Positions 29,715 to 40,094 of a stretch of 64,000 nt of DNA are shown in pieces. The notes below the pieces were generated by a model. That model searched no databases and was not told the DNA's origin. It worked only from the letters and a program-made list of their open reading frames with translations. The stretch is from Beaufortia kweichowensis (Eukaryota > Chordata > Actinopteri > Cypriniformes > Gastromyzontidae), in assembly GCA_019155185.1 (NCBI GenBank), contig CM032815.1, positions 5,217,001 through 5,281,000 of the forward strand, in the 5' to 3' direction. The position numbers and the translations under genes were made by a program. Each line of letters starts with the position of its first letter. Positions within the stretch are counted from its first letter, which is position 1.

Positions 29715-30749
29715 ATGGAAACTGGACGCGTCGGTTCTTTTTTGCACATTTTAAAGAGGTTTTATTTGACCGTGCTGCTTTTCTGTTTGTGTGTTTTATC
29801 CGCCGATTCTTACGAATGTCTGTATGATTGCCTGTGTGATGACAGATCTGTAATCTGCGTGGACTCTAGAGAGATCAAACTGCCCTTCGAGGTGTCCTGG
29901 AGTACCCTAAACTTAACTTTACAAAGAAACAATCTCGCAAATTTAACCAAGAGGGCTTTTTCAGCAAACGGGACAGACATGGAGCTGCGCGCGCTCTCGT
30001 TGAGGGACAACAACATACAGGTGATTGAAAGTTGCGCTTTTTGCGGGCTCCCCAGACTTCGCACCTTAGACCTGAGCCACAACTATTTAATAACTATATC
30101 TTCCGAAGCTCTCCACGGTTTGGGGGAGCTGCGTAATCTTTACCTTAATAATGCGCTGATGACTTCGGGCGCTGCGCAATTGCCGAGCGCGCTTTCCGAG
30201 CACAGTTTGCGCAGTCTTCAGAGACTGGATCTGGCGGGGAACCGTCTGAAGACAATGCCTATTTATGGATTTGGCAACCTTAATTTAAGCACTTTGGTAC
30301 TGACGAATAATTCCCTGGAGACGTTGGATAAAACCAATATATCAAACTTAAGCGAGTTCAAGAATATACGCGTGTACGTGTCCATGAATCATTTCAGGTG
30401 TGACTGTAAACTGCAGGAGTTTTATTACTGGCTAAAGAACGGCTCGCAGTGTGCGGACGCGAGGGGCGTGCTGTGCGCGCACCCCGACACGAAGAGGGGG
30501 ACGCTCGTGGAGAAACTTAGTAAGGAGGAGATGGCGTGCAGCGATGATCTGGAGGCCGTTTCCTACGTGTTTCTCGGTATTGTTTTGGCCCTTATCGGCG
30601 TTGTGTTTCTCATGGTGTTGTACTTGAACAGACGAGGCATCAAGAGGTGGCTCAATAACATCAGAGAGGCGTGCCGGGATCAGATGGAGGTGTATCATTA
30701 CAGATATGAACAGGACTCCGATCCTAGGCTCGCAAACGTTGCCGTTTAA
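29715..30749 (+). CDS. tpbgl: Trophoblast glycoprotein (TPBG/5T4)-like LRR membrane protein
   Basis: Single-exon type I membrane protein of 344 aa. The start at 29715 is the first ATG in the frame (the frame is open upstream only from a TTG). It is followed by a signal peptide (hydrophobic LTVLLFCLCVLS, about residues 19-31). Next come a cysteine-rich LRR N-cap (CLYDCLCDD...VIC), leucine-rich repeats with LRxLDLSHNYL and LxRLDLAGNRL (about 75-220), an LRR C-cap (FRCDCKLQEF...C...C), one TM helix (about 280-305) and a cytoplasmic tail. The tail's NRRGIKRWLNNIREACRDQM and YHYRYEQDSDPR blocks are the hallmark of the TPBG family. Several N-x-S/T sites lie in the ectodomain. TPBG proteins modulate Wnt signalling at the cell surface; that role is known for 5T4, not shown here. 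The symbol is tentative: placing it with TPBGL rather than TPBG rests on the neighbouring coa4 and ORs, as on human 11q13.4. Confidence 0.9.
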   Translation: METGRVGSFLHILKRFYLTVLLFCLCVLSADSYECLYDCLCDDRSVICVDSREIKLPFEVSWSTLNLTLQRNNLANLTKRAFSANGTDMELRALSLRDNNIQVIESCAFCGLPRLRTLDLSHNYLITISSEALHGLGELRNLYLNNALMTSGAAQLPSALSEHSLRSLQRLDLAGNRLKTMPIYGFGNLNLSTLVLTNNSLETLDKTNISNLSEFKNIRVYVSMNHFRCDCKLQEFYYWLKNGSQCADARGVLCAHPDTKRGTLVEKLSKEEMACSDDLEAVSYVFLGIVLALIGVVFLMVLYLNRRGIKRWLNNIREACRDQMEVYHYRYEQDSDPRLANVAV

Positions 30750-31340
30750 GCGGAACTTGATGACTTCATCATCTCCTTGAACTCTTTGAGAGTCTCATTA
30801 CCTGGCAGTTTTAGCCAACACTGGCTCTTTTTTCCAAGTTGTCATTTAAATACGAATATGTTACGACTTACTACAAAAAAAAAAAAAACATGGTTACTAT
30901 AGTTGATAACCACAAATTAACCATGGGTTTCCTACAGTAACCATATAGTTTATCTATGATATTTGGTTATGCAAATGGTAATCGATGCACCAACAATCAT
31001 GGTTGCTACACTTTTACTATATTAAAAATTGGTAATTTTGTAAGGAAATGAATAATTGTAAATACATGTATGATTCAGAAAATAATATAATGGGAAAAAT
31101 ACATTATATGATAAACGTTCCTCTGCGTTCCCTCAATGCATTGAGATCCCTGCTGAAAAAACACAGAAACACTCTGAGATTCTACTTACACAGAGATTCT
31201 ACTTGATTTAATAGCTGTAATGGGGATTATATTGGTTTTAATAGAAACTATAATGTGGTTCTATTATCTGGTGGATGGGCACCAACAGAACACCATTTAA
31301 TCCTACTGGAATAAGACCCAAAACACACTACATAAAGTTT

Positions 31341-31522
31341 TTTTTTCTGGGGAACATAAAAGAAGATATTTTGAGAACTGTCTCAGTGGTTGTGTATCCA
31401 TACAGTGGAAGTCAATGGGGGTCAAAGTAGTTTGGTTACCAACATTCTTCTTAATATCTTCTTTTGTGTTCTGCAAATAAAGGAAATCATATAATTTTGG
31501 AATGACATGAGGGTAAACTATA
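31341..31522. repeat. Interspersed repeat copy (GGAATAGTTCACCC family, palindromic)
   Basis: Contains ACATAAAAGAAGATATTTTG near its left end and the inverse TATCTTCTTTTGTGTTCTGC to the right, then ATGACATGAGGGTAAACTA. It looks like two inverted copies or a foldback arrangement of the family also present at 16361 and 23081. Confidence 0.55.
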
Positions 31523-31783
31523 CAGTGCCAAGTCCAAACAAATCTTGATCTAGAATAAGATCTGTGGTGAGATTCTGCATTGAGAGTCCATTTTGGCAAT
31601 GTTTGAATCTTGGCCTTAATGATCTTTTCATTTGTATAAAGATTTGAAAATGTACAAATGATGTGCGATTCCAACATTTCCAATTCTTTGCATATTAACG
31701 CTCATAGAGATACTGCCTGTTTGCCTTGTTATGTAAATATAATATAGAGCAGTGACACAATAATGGGAATGATTTGCATCCTC

Positions 31784-31789
31784 AATAAA
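31784..31789 (+). terminator. Candidate polyadenylation signal of the TPBG-like gene
   Basis: AATAAA about 1 kb after the stop codon and the first good candidate downstream. The implied 3' UTR would span a GGAATAGTTCACCC-type repeat at 31341-31522. Confidence 0.4.
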
Positions 31790-34700
31790 GCTTATATGAT
31801 AAATATCTGCTTATTTCTGCTTTTTTTCAGCAATTTATATCTCTCTAAAATACTAATTATAGTTAGAGACTATTTTTCTGCTCTTTCTATCTCTCTACAA
31901 TACTGATTATAGTGGGAGACAATTTGCTGCTAATAAAAGAACAGATGCATGACTGAAGACAAATCTGTGACATAATTATAGCAGAGCTGGGATTAATCTC
32001 ATCAGGACCGTGACTATAACAGGCCAAGCTAATGTTCTATAAATCTCAGGTTTCACCCCTGAGCATGCCACATTTGCCAAGGTTTAATTACTAGGTTCCT
32101 TACAATTAGGTGGTTGATTTTAAAGGCAAGGTCGATCGTGCACTAGGACAACCCTGACACAAAGCCTGTGGGGTTTGATCAGAGAATAAGCCAGTATGCT
32201 GTGTGAAATGACTTCTCTTCAGCTAGTCTGGATCACTTTTTAATGTTTACTGCACCGGCTATTATGCTTCATTTAGATTTAATTATATTTAAAAACTATA
32301 CAGGGTACTTTAAACTATTTTACAAAGTGCAAGAAAGTTGTGTTTATATGTGCTGAGGGCATCAGTTCATATAAAAGGAGAAAATAATATTTTCAGCATC
32401 ATTTAGCATCATTCACCATTAAAGGCTCCAAAGGAGCTTTAAAGCTTGACGCCAACAGAGACTTGAACAATAGTTAAACCTCAAGCTATCCATTCTCTGA
32501 TTCTTTAGAGAACCATCTTATGTACTCCAAAAACAATATGCTATTTTTGTAACAACATAAACTTATAAAATACCATAAAGCCCCAAAGAGCAAAGATCTT
32601 TATACATCAAACAAGCTTTTTTGAAGCTTGAAGTTCTTCTTCATTGTTAAAAGTGTATACCCAGCATCTTATAAATAGAGAGCACTTTCCCACTCCATTT
32701 CTCCTACTTTATCTCATACATACATAAACATATTAATCACAGCCAAACCTCTCAGCATCTCAGCAGGTTTACTCACTCTCCTCCTGTAAAGAAATAGGCC
32801 TGTGCTTCAGATTCTGTTGGTCCTGTAAGCCTGAGTAAAATTTTAAATGACTTTGTCCAATTCGCTGGCTTTCTAAAATTGAAGAAAGCTTTAAATATTT
32901 ATGCCGACCAAAGCAAAATGGAAAAATAGCGAGGGTAAGAGAAGGAAACTGGTTGAAATAGGCTATTTTCTCTCATAATGGCCCGTCATGGTCTTTTGTG
33001 TTCGTCTGGTCTTGTGCCAACTCACTTTCTATAGTTCTGGAACAACCAGCCATTGCTATTCTATATTATCTTTCACGCACAAGTAACACATTAGCATAGT
33101 GTCCGCCAGGGTGACAGCCTAGAGCTATTTTCAGTAGATTTTGGGAGTGTAGAAAATTGTACACTGTAAAATATTGTGTTGGTGCATTAATGTAAAATCA
33201 AATTGGCTTTATAAATCATTTTAACTTGCTATTTTAAGTTTTGCATACATTTTTAAGTGATGAGTTGCTTTAACAACAATAAGTTGAAATTGCTCAATGC
33301 GAATGCATAAATAGGGTGACCTTGCCTGACCTAAAAGTCATTATAATGATCTGTTTCTTAATTGCTTCTTTCAAAGTGTTTTTAAGGGTATTATGACATC
33401 TCTTTGAGCTTGGGGAGATAAATTCTTTTGCTCTAAGGGCAAACACTGCTCTGTTTACATTCAATCTCCTGTAAGGTCATTACCTCTTACCCTCATGAGA
33501 TGAGAGCAGCGTGAGGCTCATTACAGTAAAAAATCATTCACACGTCTAAGACTCAGAATTCCCCTAATAAGATGATAAGTCAAATTAGTCATTTAGATTA
33601 AGGTTGTTTGGAAGTCATGTGATTATTTGTGTGTGTTTTCCCTGTGACTTGGTTGTAATTTCCCTATATTCTTATTTAAAAAGACACAGATTAAAACATT
33701 GAATATATGGCTAATCTAAGGGTTTAATTCACTTTCAAACTATGACCACCCTAGATAAACACCAGACACCTTAGATGAAGGTTTTTGGTCATTAAAACCT
33801 CCATTTGACTAAATGGCCTTGTTTTGGAAAGCTTTGGATAAAATTAACAAAACATTTTAATCATACATTATCATAGCTCATTTAGTAGAACAATTTATAA
33901 GTGGGTTATGAAGAGAAAAACATAAAGGAAGAGAAAAGAAGGAAGGAGAAAGAAAAGGAGCAGAAGAACATGAACATAAAAAGGTGGAAGGAAGAGAAAT
34001 GGAAAGGGAGGACAGAAGGAAGTCTCGGGAATGATGTAAATTTAACATCTGAATTAATCAAGCTGTCTAACTGTATTCACACTTGGAGATTGAGTATAGA
34101 AACAGCTGTACTATAGTGAGTCTTCCTTAATCATCTGTAATCTCCTCAAGCATACAGGACTGTGTAATATATTTATAAATCAGCCTTCAGAAGAAATATT
34201 GCCAATTACTGTCATGGGATGAAATGAACCAAAACAACTCAAAAGATGTTTTGTTTTTAAATTAAGAATACTTTATAAGTATGTATCTTTACTGTTTTTG
34301 TGTACTGTATATAACTTTCCCACTTGGTGTGAAGTTCTGATCTGTATTAAATTATTCCACTGAGAGATTTCTTTCTTGTTACAGAAAAGTAAAAGTGCAA
34401 AAACAAACAGACTAATTAGTTACACTTAGTTATTAGGAAAGTAAATTAGCCATTAGTGAAGTAATGAACACCTTGTCTCTTAAGACTATATACTGTAGAT
34501 ACTGGAGGTACTTTCTTTCCTAATGACACCTCTGGAGGACAAATCGGGCAATATATTTCCCAAAAAATGCTTGGCGGAGGTACATTCAGGATTCACAGTG
34601 TTTCTGAACTGTGTAGTGGGGAAAAAAGAAGCAAAAACGATTACACAGTTTTTGATATTCATAAACCATCACATCACTCTTAAATGTATGTACAGTACAG

Positions 34701-34878
34701 TATATAACCTAACATCAATGTCTGGTTTCATTTCATTGTTGAATGTTTCAAAATATTACTTGTACATGTTTAGTTGTCAATGTAGCGCTCGTTTGTGGTT
34801 CCTATACACCTGCAGGTACCTCGTCCACTAAAGGCAAAGCACGCTGCTAACAAGCTGGACCGAAAGAAGAGGACAACA

Positions 34879-35859
34879 ATGCAGAGCGCCTGGAACGAGC
34901 TCCTTAACAAATCCCTTATTCATCCTCCAGGGTTTTATATTATGAGTCTTTCCACTATGGCTTACACCAACATCTATGTCATTTTCCTTTCTGTACTTTA
35001 CGTGTTTACAGTCATGAGTAATGTTTTTCTCATCAGCATCGTTTTGTATGACCGCCGTCTACATGTTCCAAAGTTCATGGCTATTTGCAGCCTTGCGATG
35101 GTTGATCTTGTGCTCAGCACGTCTCTTGTTCCCAGTATGATAAAGACATATCTTTTTCTGGACAATTTTGTACCATTCAAATGGTGTCTCATGCAAATGT
35201 ACACTTACTATGTATTTTTATCATTGGAATCAATTTCGCTATGTGTTTTGTCTTATGACAGGCTGATTGCAATCTGTTTCCCTTTAAGGCAGGAGACTTT
35301 GAATACAAACACCAAAATGGGCTGTATTATAGGTGGGATTTGGGTTTTTGGCATTGGTATTATAATCTATAGCCCTACATCCATTACATCCTTAACATTT
35401 TGTGGCTCTGTTAGGGTCAGCAGCTATTTCTGTGATTATGCTCCTGTTCTCAGACTTGCTTGCAATGATATTTCAGTGCAATGGAGTTTTGCCACCAGTC
35501 TAACTATAATTCTTGTGTTTCTACCTTTCAGTTTTATTTTCTTGACATACACATGTATACTAATTGCTGTATTCCGAATGAAAAGTGTTCAGAACAGATA
35601 TAAAGCACTAGCTACATGTACAGAACACCTAATATTAGTGGCATTGTTTTTCTTCCCTGTTTTGATTGTTTTTAATCTTGGATTTTTTGGATTTGTTATA
35701 AACCCCAATGTAAGGGCAGTGGTCCTGTCCATGACATCTTGTCTTACACCCTGTGTGAATCCCATTCTGTACTCTCTAAAAACTAAAGAGATTAGAAGCA
35801 GAGCTTATTCTTTGTTTGCTCAGAGACTGTCTGTTCATCCACTTAAAAATTATTTTTAA
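34879..35859 (+). CDS. Odorant receptor (class A GPCR), divergent, intact
   Basis: Seven-TM odorant receptor of 326 aa with the typical single coding exon. I chose the ATG at 34879 because the longer upstream frame begins only at a non-ATG codon and follows an acceptor-like CACCTGCAG. Visible features: NKS glycosylation site at residue 10; TM1 with SN where the family usually has GN (47-48); LHVPKFM in the first intracellular loop (61-67); C103 at the start of TM3; LSYDRLIAICFPL at TM3/IL2 (124-136, DRL instead of DRY); cysteines 175, 185 and 195 in EL2; KALATCTEH at the start of TM6 (242-250); and NPILYSLKTKEIR at TM7/H8 (294-306). It is separated from the other ORs by coa4 and has no close copy in the window. 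The ligand is unknown. It would signal through a Golf-type G protein in olfactory neurons (family knowledge). Confidence 0.92.
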   Translation: MQSAWNELLNKSLIHPPGFYIMSLSTMAYTNIYVIFLSVLYVFTVMSNVFLISIVLYDRRLHVPKFMAICSLAMVDLVLSTSLVPSMIKTYLFLDNFVPFKWCLMQMYTYYVFLSLESISLCVLSYDRLIAICFPLRQETLNTNTKMGCIIGGIWVFGIGIIIYSPTSITSLTFCGSVRVSSYFCDYAPVLRLACNDISVQWSFATSLTIILVFLPFSFIFLTYTCILIAVFRMKSVQNRYKALATCTEHLILVALFFFPVLIVFNLGFFGFVINPNVRAVVLSMTSCLTPCVNPILYSLKTKEIRSRAYSLFAQRLSVHPLKNYF

Positions 35860-36671
35860 TGTACAGTTATATGAGAATTTGTATAATATTTTGGGCCATT
35901 GTGTAATGTTGGATGTACAAGTAGCATTTGCTCTCAAAACATACTCTTTAGTTGTAAAGAATTTTATTCCCATGTTTGCTTTTATTGTGCAACATCTCTA
36001 AGTTGGATGCATTATTTGTAGTCAATTTACTAGACTTTCAGTCTGTTTGCTCTTTGCATTTACACCCAGATAATGGCTATTCTCACAGTTCATAATTAAT
36101 CATAAGCAAATTTAACAAATAACTATAAGAGAAAAGTGTTTTGTGTAACATAATTTTATACTAAATAATTAATATAATTATAATTATTACAATTAAAAAT
36201 AATAAAAGACTTTTTAACCTTTTTAAAAATATATTTAAAAAAATACGCTATAAAATATTCAGAAAATAGATAATGCATATCATCTGTTTTAGTTGCATTT
36301 AATGACAATACAATGTCGTCATCTGGTGGACAATATTTGTATTTACAAATGGTTTGTTACGAATGATTTTCTTTCCGGAGTCTTAGAAATGTAACACACT
36401 TCCTGTGCGGTATATAAAATATGCCCGTGTAGAAACGTTGTGAAGCCTTGATGTAAGTCCTTGAAGCTTATACGTTTATTTCTATATAAAATTGTAAATA
36501 TTTGCTGCCCTATTTAGTCTACATTAGAGTCTACAAAATATAATCATATTTCGCTTTGTGTGCAAACAGTTTGTTGTTACAACTCATTCTAATAATTTTT
36601 TATGTTTCAGCTCATGCCCGCTAGAAATGAGTTCTTTCTGACTTACTGTCAGGTGTTATTTCTCTGATAAA

Positions 36672-36923
36672 ATGGCCTCCGCTTCTTCATCCCCACATAA
36701 CCGGAGCAGATCGAGTGATGAAGACGATCCAGTAGATCAGATGATCGTCCGGACCGGCTGCGCAGAGCTGCATTACTCTCTGCAGGAGTGTATGGCCGAG
36801 AAACAGGACTGGCGGAAATGTCAGACTCTGGTTCAGCAGTTTAAAGAATGCATGACAAACTACCAGAACACACGCAAAGAGCAGCTACTGAAACAGAGAA
36901 GCTCAAGCACACAATCCGCCTGA
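36672..36923 (+). CDS. coa4: Cytochrome c oxidase assembly factor 4 homolog (twin CX9C)
   Basis: An 83-aa protein with an intronless CDS and two CX9C motifs (C-AELHYSLQE-C and C-QTLVQQFKE-C) forming a coiled-coil-helix-coiled-coil-helix fold. The central MAEKQDWRKC and the acidic DEDDPVDQMI segment match COA4/CHCHD8. Such proteins are imported by Mia40 into the mitochondrial intermembrane space and assist cytochrome oxidase assembly (family knowledge). The start ATG follows TGATAAA and gives the expected short serine-rich N-terminus. An acceptor-like TATGTTTCAG at about 36601-36610 suggests a 5' UTR exon ending near the GTAAGT at about 36454. A 17-codon upstream ORF (ATG 36614) ends just before the start. 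The polyadenylation signal is at 37058. A housekeeping gene lying between two OR groups. Confidence 0.93.
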   Translation: MASASSSPHNRSRSSDEDDPVDQMIVRTGCAELHYSLQECMAEKQDWRKCQTLVQQFKECMTNYQNTRKEQLLKQRSSSTQSA

Positions 36924-37057
36924 TGCACAGGCCTCTTTACTTTCTGTACAGTTTATTATGGAAGGACATCACTGATACTACATCTCAGTTTCCTAACAAA
37001 GCGCGTGTGTTGGAATTGCTTAAATGATGTACAAAAACTGGTATGCATAGATATTTT

Positions 37058-37063
37058 AATAAA
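37058..37063 (+). terminator. coa4 polyadenylation signal
   Basis: AATAAA 135 bp after the coa4 stop codon. Confidence 0.65.
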
Positions 37064-37287
37064 AGATATGCCAGTATCATGCATATGTTCATGCTGTTCA
37101 CATCTACATTTATTGGATTAAATATTACACTTTTAATACATTTTTTAAATATCAATTTTGTTTATATTTTATCACAGTAACATGAACATGGTGATTTTTA
37201 AATAATTTAGCTTAAGAGTGTTGCCATTTTTAAAACCAAGCATTTCTCCCTTCTAGGTAGTCTTAATCTAATTTTCATCTTTTGCAG

Positions 37288-37542
37288 TATGTGACCCTGT
37301 CTGTGAAAACCAGGCTAAAGTCTTAAAATCTAATTCTGAGATAACGAGCATCAAAATTAGATTTCACCTATTAATTTCACTATGATTTCAATTTTTGACA
37401 TGACCTTACTCAGACAATATTAAAGATATCAATGTTAAATTCACACAGAATATTCTTTTCATTATGTGGGATGATTTTATGTAGAAAACAGAAAAATCAC
37501 AAAAAATGACTTTAGCTGGGTCTTCACAGACTGGGTCACATA
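37288..37542. mobile_element. MITE-like element with 20-bp terminal inverted repeats
   Basis: The left end TATGTGACCCTGTCTGTGAA and the inverse of the right end (TATGTGACCCAGTCTGTGAA) differ at one base. They are flanked by TA, as expected for Tc1/mariner-type target duplication. About 255 bp, no ORF. A degraded relative sits at about 54173-54383. Confidence 0.75.
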
Positions 37543-38212
37543 TTTCTTACTTGCTTAACATGTACATCTATTCATTTAGCTAAGGCTTTTATCAAGGTTT
37601 CAACATTCTGTCCTAAATCAGATAATCATAATGCCTTTTCTAACAGACGTCACTGTCTTTAAATTGAAATTAATGTAATTTTGGTGGGAAAAGAAGGAAA
37701 ATATAATTACAAATAAGCATTGGATTTTATGAATTCTGTGACATTTTAAAAAAAGTTGACACACTCGAGTAAGCTAACTGTCATTCAAATAAAATATATA
37801 TGCTGTCAATATACATAAGGAGATCAAAGTGTAAAATATATAGTTTATTAATAGTTTGGGAAATAAGATTATTTTGTTAATGTAAACACAGTACTATATG
37901 TTTATATTCAGTGTAACTAGACTAGACAGTAACTAGACAGTGTAACTAGTTTCAGTGTAAACTAGATTGTGGGAATACATTCATCATATCCAACTTTAAT
38001 AGCTAATTTTTACACCAGAATAAAGGTAAGCGTTTCATGTAACTAGATTACACAACAGTCTACTGTACATGAACAATTTTAAAATTTTGTGATACTAATT
38101 ATTTAACACTGAATTATATGCAAATAAACGTAATCATTTCTAAACTGTTAAATTTCTAAACATAAATATTTCATATTTATATCACTGACAATTAAAGGTA
38201 CACAATTATCCT

Positions 38213-39184
38213 CTAGATGGATAAATCATGCTTTTTTAAAAGCTTCTTTAAAGACACCATAAACTCTTCTGTCATGAATGTGTAGATTATAGGGTTAAGC
38301 GTTGGAGGAAGAGCAGAGGTCAGGGAGAGATTAATGATCCTGCTGTTTGTGTCTACAGCTGCCCCTAAAGCATATGTTAGACAAATAGGCAAATAAAATA
38401 TAGCCACTAATACTAAATGTGCACTGCATGTCTTTGTGGCTCTTTGACGGTCCTGTGGGGTTGTGATTTTGTATAACGTCACAGCTATGCACATGTATGA
38501 AAAGACAATAAAACATACTGGGAACCAGAGAACAGTTATAGGGTTAAGAAAACTTATCACATAACTTGGGGAATTATTGCTACATGCAGATCGAAATATA
38601 GGCCCGTGATCGCAATAGAAACTGTTTATGATAACAATGTATCTGCAGAAAGAAAGCCTGCTTATGAAAATTGTAGCAATGGTTATCATCAACAGCCCGA
38701 CTGTCCATATAACTCCAATTATAATAAGCATTGATCTATGAGTCACAATCATATGATACTTCAGTGGTAAACAAATAGCCACTAATCTGTCATAAGACAA
38801 AAGAGTGAGAGTTAGCGACTGTACTGTAATAAATAACAAAACAGAGAACATGCTGCACAAGCACAGTCCATACGAAATCAGCTGATTTCCAAACAAAAAT
38901 GAGTCCAGCAGCTGAGGGATTAAAGCTGTACTTTCACAAATGTCAGTAAATGACAAATTAAACACAGCGATATATTTAGGAGTGTGAAGATTTCGGTCCG
39001 AAACGATGACGAACATGAGGCACGAGTTTCCAAGCACGGAAATAATGTAGACAAAAAACAGGAATACATAGTAGTATTTCATGTGAGGTATACCAGAAAA
39101 CCCACTGATGTAGAAATAGGTCGGTGTGGAAATATTTCTGTTTTCAGCGACCCCTGAAATAATGCTCACTGATCCTGTACTCAT
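38213..39184 (-). CDS. Odorant receptor, intact (minus-strand array, subfamily 1)
   Basis: 323-aa seven-TM OR in a single coding exon; the ATG is a real one and lies 5 nt after a TTTTCTGTCCAG acceptor. Motifs: NIS site at residue 17, TM1 GN (52-53), NLHTPKYIAVFN in IL1/TM2, LSYDRLVAICLPLKY at TM3/IL2, FYCDHGP in EL2, ATKTCSAHLVLV at TM6, and LNPIIYTFMTEE at TM7. Its 5' UTR exon and TATA box are readable: TATA at 39449-39456, donor T|GTGAGT at 39384/39383, acceptor at 39190, giving a 194-bp intron. Two decayed relatives lie at 41340-41860 and 47090-47290. Terminal member of the minus-strand array, adjacent to coa4 and transcribed towards it. Confidence 0.93.
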   Translation of the reverse strand: MSTGSVSIISGVAENRNISTPTYFYISGFSGIPHMKYYYVFLFFVYIISVLGNSCLMFVIVSDRNLHTPKYIAVFNLSFTDICESTALIPQLLDSFLFGNQLISYGLCLCSMFSVLLFITVQSLTLTLLSYDRLVAICLPLKYHMIVTHRSMLIIIGVIWTVGLLMITIATIFISRLSFCRYIVIINSFYCDHGPIFRSACSNNSPSYVISFLNPITVLWFPVCFIVFSYMCIAVTLYKITTPQDRQRATKTCSAHLVLVAIFYLPICLTYALGAAVDTNSRIINLSLTSALPPTLNPIIYTFMTEEFMVSLKKLLKKHDLSI

Positions 39185-39383
39185 TCTGCCTGGACAGAAA
39201 AGCAGCTTGTTATTTAGTGTGAAAAAACACTTTCCAATCCAGACACAAATAACACAGCTTCTCCAATAACAGATTTAACAAATAGAAAATGTTTCTTAAA
39301 CAATTTAAATAAATATGTAATTTTTTAAGATTCGCAAAGGTAACATGATTTTAAGTATAATACAGATGGCACAATATACTCAC

Positions 39384-39456
39384 AGAAAGGTAAAGGAGAG
39401 CACAACAGGCTCTAGGAAGAAGTGTTGTAGTCTGACTTTCTCTGGCTGTTTATATA
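39384..39456 (-). promoter_or_regulatory. TATA box and 5' UTR exon of the OR at 38213-39184
   Basis: On the minus strand, TATATAAA at 39456-39449 is followed about 65 bp later by a splice donor (CTTTCT|GTGAGT, exon end 39384). The transcription start would lie near 39420. The same layout, including the donor, is preserved upstream of the OR relic at 41340-41860. A CCAAT-type GATTGGC on the same strand lies about 75-80 bp further upstream. Confidence 0.6.
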
Positions 39457-40094
39457 TTAAATGAAGAGATACATACTTCATTTAGTCATTGACTGTTACC
39501 AACGTCATGCCTCTAGAATGACATTTAGCCAATCAAGACACAGAACTGGCATGAGCATGACAATTGTTTAATGAACGTGTTTTATGAACACCCAAGGTGA
39601 GCCAATATTTTTAGTTTGGTCTGATGGCCTCTAACAGATAAGTCCTGTGATTTTCAGTCTGCTATTTAATGACTATTTATTCATTATTCATCCAGTTGGT
39701 ATCTAGACTGGGTGTACTTTGGTGTTTTTTAAAAACATGTTTAACAACAAAACACTGTTACATATGACAGATCATAAAGCACATTTACTGTGTTTTAGCT
39801 GAAGCCTTGTGCATACTAGAAAAAAAAAGTCAATACAAACAATTATTTTATTTGAGCACTGTTGTTTTATTTTACTCATGCATAAGTAGTCTAAGAAATG
39901 ATTTTACAACACCTACACATCAATAAGTCACCAGTCTTTTTCATTTGGTTATTTGTTGAATTCTTTCATCCAAATACAGTGTTTATAGTATTGTACAGTA
40001 TTTAGCTATTTTCTTTAGTAAACATTAGTAAACAAACAGAAAGGTTAATGGCCAAAATATATCCAGATGGTTCTGTACTTCCTCACAAACATTT
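39457..40094. other. Intergenic spacer between ORs
   Basis: AT-rich spacer. The part next to 39456 carries the CCAAT-type promoter element; nothing else is recognised. Confidence 0.5.

Larger units (their letters stand above)
30750..34878. other. 3' UTR and intergenic sequence before the first OR
   Basis: No coding gene seen. It holds an ACCATGGTTACTATAG-type repeat (about 30885-31030), the repeat at 31341-31522, a repeat-like ACACTGTAAAATATTGTGTTGG segment at about 33163-33300, and a purine-rich tract at about 33905-34020. The last hundreds of bases probably contain a 5' exon and promoter of the OR at 34879 (possible TATA at 34701, TATATAA; acceptor-like CACCTGCAG at about 34808-34816). Confidence 0.5.

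Noticed and set aside
34795..34878. Basic N-terminal extension of the OR at 34879
   Set aside because: It opens at GTG, is lysine-rich unlike an OR N-terminus, and spans an acceptor-like CACCTGCAG.
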